DNA of 64,000 bases. Source: Spirosoma sp. 48-14. GTDB lineage: Bacteria > Bacteroidota > Bacteroidia > Cytophagales > Spirosomataceae. Below are positions 60,401 to 64,000 of the stretch, one piece after another; positions within the stretch are counted from its first letter, which is position 1, and every line of letters starts with the position of its first letter. The stretch lies in assembly GCF_001898575.1 (NCBI RefSeq), contig NZ_MKUD01000063.1, positions 124,001 through 188,000 of the forward strand. Direction: 5' to 3'. A program made the position numbers and the translations under genes. The notes under the pieces are model-generated. The model was given only the letters and a program-made list of their open reading frames with translations, did not search any database and had not been told where the DNA came from.

Positions 60401-61873
60401 TTAGCGACTTTCTGCAATCAGCGCCTGTAAGTAGGATGTTAGTAGTCGGATGCCAAAGCCCGTGGCATTCTTTTGCGAACCAAATTCGGTGTCGGCAAAG
60501 GCCATCCCGGCAATATCGAGGTGCGCCCAGGCGGGATGGTTTTCCGTAAATACTTCCAGGAATTTTGCCGCACTGATGGCCCCGGCGACTGGCTTGCCAC
60601 TGAAATTTTTCACATCGGCCACATCCGATTTGATGTCTTCTGTATACACATCCCAGATGGGCAGCCGCCAGAGGTGTTCGCCCGTCTGGTTAGCTACTTC
60701 GGTCAGTTTATTGGCCAGTTCATCGTTAGCCGTAAATAGCCCGGCAGCATGATACCCCAGGGTTGCAATAACACTACCCGTCAACGTAGCCAGGTCAATC
60801 AGCACATCAGGGTTATAATGACGCACCATGTAGCCCAGCCCATCAGCCAGAATTACGCGTCCTTCGGCATCCGTATCGATGATCTCGATGGTTTTGCCGA
60901 TGTAGGAGGTAATCACATCACCCGGTTTGGTCGAGCGTCCGTCGATGGCGTTTTCCGTTGCGGGCACAATCCCGACTACGTGAATGGGCAGTTTCAACTT
61001 AGCAGCTACTTCTACCGTTCCCAGCACAGCCGCAGCGCCACCCATGTCACTTTTCATTAGGTGCATGTTCGACGAGGTCTTGATGGATACTCCGCCCGTA
61101 TCGAACGTAACCCCTTTCCCAACCAGACCAATTGTCAGTACGTTAGTGGCATCGGCTGGTTTATAGTCTGTTATGATCAGTACTGGGGGTACATCACTTC
61201 CCTGGCTCACACTTAACAAAGCCCCCAGTTTTTGCCGCTCCAGTTCGGCTTTGTCGAGTACCGTTACACTATAGCCATGCTGTTTGCCCGAATTCATGGC
61301 CCAGTCGGCCAGTGTTTGTGGTTGTTTATAGTTGGCTGGGGCATTCATCAGGTCCAGCATCTGCCGTTGCGTTTGGGCAATGGCTTCGGCACGAATGAGC
61401 GCTTCCTGCGCAACGGTTTCAGTTCCGGGCGATACCAGTATGCTAAGTTGCCCCCCATCGGAGAAGAAAACCGGCGTATCAGGCTTATCAGTCTGGTATA
61501 ACTTCAAATCATACCCGCCCCAGCGAACGCCTAGCACCACACTTTCGACTACCTCGCCCTCAAACTGACTTAAGTCAATCGTGACCTGCGTCGACAGCTT
61601 TCCTTTTTGGTCGAAAAAACACTTCCGGAAAGAGCGTAACCAATCCATCGCCTTCGGATTGGCCCCTACTCCAAGCAGATACGTTTTGAAGCCATCAGCT
61701 TTATAGACCGTAAAGACCTCTTTCGCATCCGCTTTAAAATCGCGTTGGAGAATGGGCAACGGAAGGGTTAACTTCTGAGAAAGATCGGTTAGCTGACTGG
61801 TCAAATCGGTCTGTACAACCGGAATGATCAAATCGCCTGTTGGCGGAGTTTGCGTTTGTAGGGTAATGTTCAT
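60401..61873 (-). CDS. pepA: Leucyl aminopeptidase (M17)
   Basis: A 490-residue cytosolic M17 peptidase. The C-terminal catalytic domain (about 165-485) has VGKGVTFDTGGVSIKT, MKSDMGGAAAVLG, NAIDGRSTKPGDVITSYIGKTIEIIDTDAEGRVILADGL and LATLTGSVIATLGYHAAGLF, which hold the two-metal site (Lys, Asp, Glu) and catalytic Lys/Arg. The N-terminal domain is divergent, as usual. It releases N-terminal amino acids and aids protein turnover. A TAATTTTG promoter element lies on minus at 61899-61906, just upstream. Confidence 0.96.
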   Translation of the reverse strand: MNITLQTQTPPTGDLIIPVVQTDLTSQLTDLSQKLTLPLPILQRDFKADAKEVFTVYKADGFKTYLLGVGANPKAMDWLRSFRKCFFDQKGKLSTQVTIDLSQFEGEVVESVVLGVRWGGYDLKLYQTDKPDTPVFFSDGGQLSILVSPGTETVAQEALIRAEAIAQTQRQMLDLMNAPANYKQPQTLADWAMNSGKQHGYSVTVLDKAELERQKLGALLSVSQGSDVPPVLIITDYKPADATNVLTIGLVGKGVTFDTGGVSIKTSSNMHLMKSDMGGAAAVLGTVEVAAKLKLPIHVVGIVPATENAIDGRSTKPGDVITSYIGKTIEIIDTDAEGRVILADGLGYMVRHYNPDVLIDLATLTGSVIATLGYHAAGLFTANDELANKLTEVANQTGEHLWRLPIWDVYTEDIKSDVADVKNFSGKPVAGAISAAKFLEVFTENHPAWAHLDIAGMAFADTEFGSQKNATGFGIRLLTSYLQALIAESR

Positions 61874-61898
61874 GGGTAATAGTTTGGCAGTTCGACGT

Positions 61899-61906
61899 CA
61901 AAATTA
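61899..61906 (-). promoter_or_regulatory. Candidate -7 element for pepA
   Basis: On minus this reads TAATTTTG, matching TAnnTTTG, 25 nt upstream of the ATG at 61873. No clear -33 TTTG. It overlaps the stop of the upstream esterase gene (61907). Confidence 0.45.
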
Positions 61907-62977
61907 TCAATAAAACAGCCACTCCACAGCTTTCGGGAACTCCCGGCTCCAGTGGGCTTCCTGGTGCATACCCATTGGATCGACCGATAGATGAATATCG
62001 ATTGGGTTTCCACCATACTGCTGACGTGCCAGTGCATCGCGAAACCGTTCAATATTAGGGATCATGTAACGTGACTCCTGCTCCCCTCCGTAGGCATAAA
62101 TTTTCATGGATACGGGTGCTTTAAAGCGAATCGCATCGAAATAGATCTTGGGCGAAATCCAGAGCGAAGGCGAAAATACCATCAGTCGGCCAAACACGTT
62201 CGGATGCATCAGTCCGGCATAAATACTGATTAGCCCACCCAGTGAGCTTCCTCCAATACCCGTATGTTCCGCATCAGGCAAGGTTCGGTATCGGCTGTCG
62301 ACTATCGGTTTGATGGCATGCCGAATAAAATCGAGGTAATACTGTCCTCGGCCCTTTCCGGCTCGGGTCGTCTGAAAAGTAAACTCCCGAATCCGACCTT
62401 CTTCGGCATGGTCAATGGAAACCAGAATTACCTCGTGATGGTGCCGGGCAGCCAGCAGGGCCATTTTCTGGTCGATCTCCCAGCTTCCGTACCCCGCTCC
62501 TCCCCCAAACAGATTCTGCCCATCGTGCAGATAAAGAACCGGATAGCGTTTGTCGCTCTGCGCGTAATCGTGCGGAAGCAGTATATGCACCCGACGCATC
62601 TGATGGATTTTAGGAGCGTCAAAAGTACTGCCAAGCAGTTCTATCTTAGGTAGCCACACTGGGTTGAAAGGCATGCCATACCAGCGCCAATGGGGTACAA
62701 TATCCTGTTTCAGTCCGGCATCTGCCGAAACTACCCGGTTAGCAACCGACTCGCCAGAGGCATCCAATTCTACATGGTCCCAGCCGCCACGGGTGTATTT
62801 GTAGTCTACTTGCTGAGGAAGCTGTAGCGTGTTCGGGAACTCATACAGGTAATGCCCCGGCCCCACACACTGCATTTGAAAGCGATCAACATCAGGGTAC
62901 CAATCACAAAAACTACCCGATACAAATACCGGGCGATCATCGTGAACAGGCGTATGCAACTCTAAACGTAACGACAT
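61907..62977 (-). CDS. Esterase D/enterochelin-esterase-like hydrolase with an N-terminal carbohydrate module
   Basis: A 356-residue protein. Residues about 1-90 look like a starch-binding/CBM48-type beta-sandwich (VFVSGSFCDWYPDVDRFQM, YLYEFPN, VDYKYTRGGWDHVE). Residues about 125-356 are an alpha/beta hydrolase: RRVHILLPHDY, YPVLYLHDGQNLFG, nucleophile S245 in GIGGSSLGGLIS, and a catalytic-type His in GMHQEAHWSREFP. There is no signal peptide, so it is probably cytosolic. Related proteins cleave esters or siderophores; the glycogen-like binding module hints at a polysaccharide-linked substrate. Confidence 0.87.
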   Translation of the reverse strand: MSLRLELHTPVHDDRPVFVSGSFCDWYPDVDRFQMQCVGPGHYLYEFPNTLQLPQQVDYKYTRGGWDHVELDASGESVANRVVSADAGLKQDIVPHWRWYGMPFNPVWLPKIELLGSTFDAPKIHQMRRVHILLPHDYAQSDKRYPVLYLHDGQNLFGGGAGYGSWEIDQKMALLAARHHHEVILVSIDHAEEGRIREFTFQTTRAGKGRGQYYLDFIRHAIKPIVDSRYRTLPDAEHTGIGGSSLGGLISIYAGLMHPNVFGRLMVFSPSLWISPKIYFDAIRFKAPVSMKIYAYGGEQESRYMIPNIERFRDALARQQYGGNPIDIHLSVDPMGMHQEAHWSREFPKAVEWLFY

Positions 62978-63061
62978 ACATTTAGAATCGGATACCTGAA
63001 AAGTTGGTTCAAAAACGGCTTAAAAGAGCTGGCAAAGGCCGCTTTTCGGGAGCGAATTCGA

Positions 63062-63490
63062 TCAGGCTAATGCCCAGCGTTCACTGAGAGAGGTCACCAT
63101 CGTTACTAATTCATTGTAACTGGCAGGTTTGGTCAGGCACTGATTGGCCCCGAGATCCATGCTCCGTTGCCGATCCGATTTATCGGACGACGTGGTCAGC
63201 ATTACAACGGGCAATTCGGCGTAAGTCGGTGTACTCCGCAACTGGGTTAAGGTCTCGAACCCATTCTGCCGCGTCATGTTTATATCCAGCAAAATCAATT
63301 GGGGTATGGTATCGGCAACCGTTAAACGTGGTAATACCTGATCGCCATCCGTAAGCATCAGTACACTCACGGGCGTTTTCAGATCTTCAAAAGCCGAACG
63401 GATAAACAGACGATCATCCTCATCGTCGTCAACCACCCAAACGGAGGGCGGATTAACCGGAATATAGCTTGCTGACAGGTGAAAAGCCAT
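63062..63490 (-). CDS. Single-domain response regulator
   Basis: A 142-residue CheY-like receiver with no output domain. The acidic pocket is VVDDDEDD (D21-D23), phosphoacceptor D69 in LILLDINM, Thr in MLTTSS (about 99) and K121 in LTKPASY. The pattern 'VDDDEDDR..I' is typical of Rcp1-like receivers paired with phytochrome-type or PAS kinases in Bacteroidota. No kinase is adjacent in the window. Confidence 0.93.
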   Translation of the reverse strand: MAFHLSASYIPVNPPSVWVVDDDEDDRLFIRSAFEDLKTPVSVLMLTDGDQVLPRLTVADTIPQLILLDINMTRQNGFETLTQLRSTPTYAELPVVMLTTSSDKSDRQRSMDLGANQCLTKPASYNELVTMVTSLSERWALA

Positions 63491-63892
63491 GACTGGATTC
63501 GCGTTGAAATAAAGACGCTGATTAGTTGAGTACGTAGCAATTCACCGACTGATTACGGTGCGACAAGGGCCTCAATAGACAATGCAACTCCTATGATAAA
63601 GCGCAATTTTGATACGGATTGGGCTATACGATTATTTCGGGAATTGCATTTGGGTGGTTGGTGTGCTGGATATGGGCGGAATCAAATATACCGAACTACC
63701 GATTAATAAACTACTAATTACCTAACTATTTAACAGTTATTTAACTCAGTACAATATAAGCTCAGTCTACTTAACCAATTGGTAAGGTCTGGCTGAGAAC
63801 GCAGTTCTTATTTAAAAAAAATCTAAATAAATTTTATACTTAGTCTAAATAGTAAATACCTTTGCAGGCGAAATCAGACAACCGATTGATTC
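63491..63892. other. Intergenic region before the last lipoprotein gene
   Basis: About 400 bp, very AT-rich from about 63690 on. It holds a promoter candidate at 63857-63864 and no supported gene. Confidence 0.5.
63857..63864 (+). promoter_or_regulatory. Candidate -7 element for the partial lipoprotein gene
   Basis: TACCTTTG matches TAnnTTTG, 28 nt upstream of the ATG at 63893, in AT-rich DNA. Confidence 0.6.
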
Positions 63893-64000
63893 ATGCTAAA
63901 GCTTTTTCGCCTTTCACAACTTCTTCCTGTACTCGCGTTAACGGCCATCCTGGCCTCCTGTAAAGACGACGACGAAAACCCAACCACCGTCCGTCCTCAA
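63893..64000 (+). CDS. Start of a lipoprotein gene (partial)
   Basis: Thirty-six codons to the right edge. MLKLFRLSQLLPVLALTAILASC is a lipoprotein signal with lipobox ILASC, followed by KDDDENPTTVRPQ, an acidic linker typical of outer-membrane lipoproteins in Bacteroidota. The rest is outside the window, so function cannot be told. Confidence 0.8.
   Translation, partial: MLKLFRLSQLLPVLALTAILASCKDDDENPTTVRPQ

Noticed and set aside
1-64000. tRNA, rRNA, insertion sequences and prophage genes
   Set aside because: I looked for tRNA-like clover-leaf signals, transposase motifs and phage genes and found none that I could support.

Overview
The window looks like chromosomal DNA of a Cytophagales bacterium, most likely a Spirosoma/Runella-type member of the Bacteroidota. 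This rests on TAnnTTTG-type promoters, lipoprotein signals of the LASC/LGC kind, a very large hybrid two-component system, LytS/LytTR pairs, tandem FKBP and fasciclin lipoproteins, a BamA-OmpH-OmpH cluster, and secreted sugar enzymes (GH115-like, GH9, ThuA/PQQ dehydrogenase). Base composition looks roughly balanced. I saw no rRNA, tRNA, CRISPR array, prophage or intact insertion sequence. The assignment is by family recognition only; no search was run.

Layout. 1-223 is the start of a probable GH115 glucuronidase. 405-2987 is an RNA-repair cluster: KptA (2'-phosphotransferase) divergent from an ATP-dependent RNA ligase translationally coupled to an HD-phosphoesterase/polynucleotide-kinase fusion, with a strongly foldable leader. 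3033-6186 holds an ECF sigma factor with an overlapping membrane protein, and the radical SAM protein YgiQ. 6405-10920 has an exported Nif3-like protein and a five-module ThuA/sugar dehydrogenase/PKD/cytochrome c/CBM6 lipoprotein. 11331-19337 is a regulatory island: a giant hybrid two-component system and a divergent secreted Ig-like protein, flanked by two solo LytTR regulators. Three direct repeats at exactly 21-bp spacing lie between the divergent genes. 19386-26239 holds sugar-metabolism proteins (isomerase-like, second ThuA, Gfo/Idh/MocA oxidoreductase), a LytS/LytTR two-component pair and small secreted proteins.

26415-34850 contains an ECF sigma factor, ferredoxin, YjjG-like HAD phosphatase, SDR dehydrogenase, SGNH hydrolase, two FKBP lipoproteins, a fasciclin lipoprotein and a cold-shock group that includes a 56-residue gene. 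35339-40226 is an envelope-biogenesis operon (uppS, bamA, two ompH/skp). 40502-48416 has an Ig-like/coiled-coil protein, an aldose epimerase, rpsL-rpsG with a textbook promoter, a DUF3467 protein and pyruvate carboxylase. 48684-58951 has membrane proteins, paired ferritin-like proteins, a CPBP protease in lower-GC DNA, Lgt with an odd tail, a ceramidase-like hydrolase and a GH9-deacetylase fusion. 59028-64000 has an ATP-grasp ligase, leucyl aminopeptidase, a carbohydrate-module esterase, a lone receiver protein and the start of a lipoprotein.

The intergenic DNA is unusually rich in long perfect palindromes: 36-bp arms at 6263-6347, 29-bp at 58953-59011, 21-bp at 26379-26435, 18-bp at 27513-27592 and 55953-55989, and 17-bp at 4191-4232. 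There are also small families of dispersed palindromic repeats. The most interesting items are the RNA-repair cluster with its structured leader, the 21-bp repeat array inside the LytTR/HTCS island, and the palindrome that embeds the end of a sigma-factor gene.
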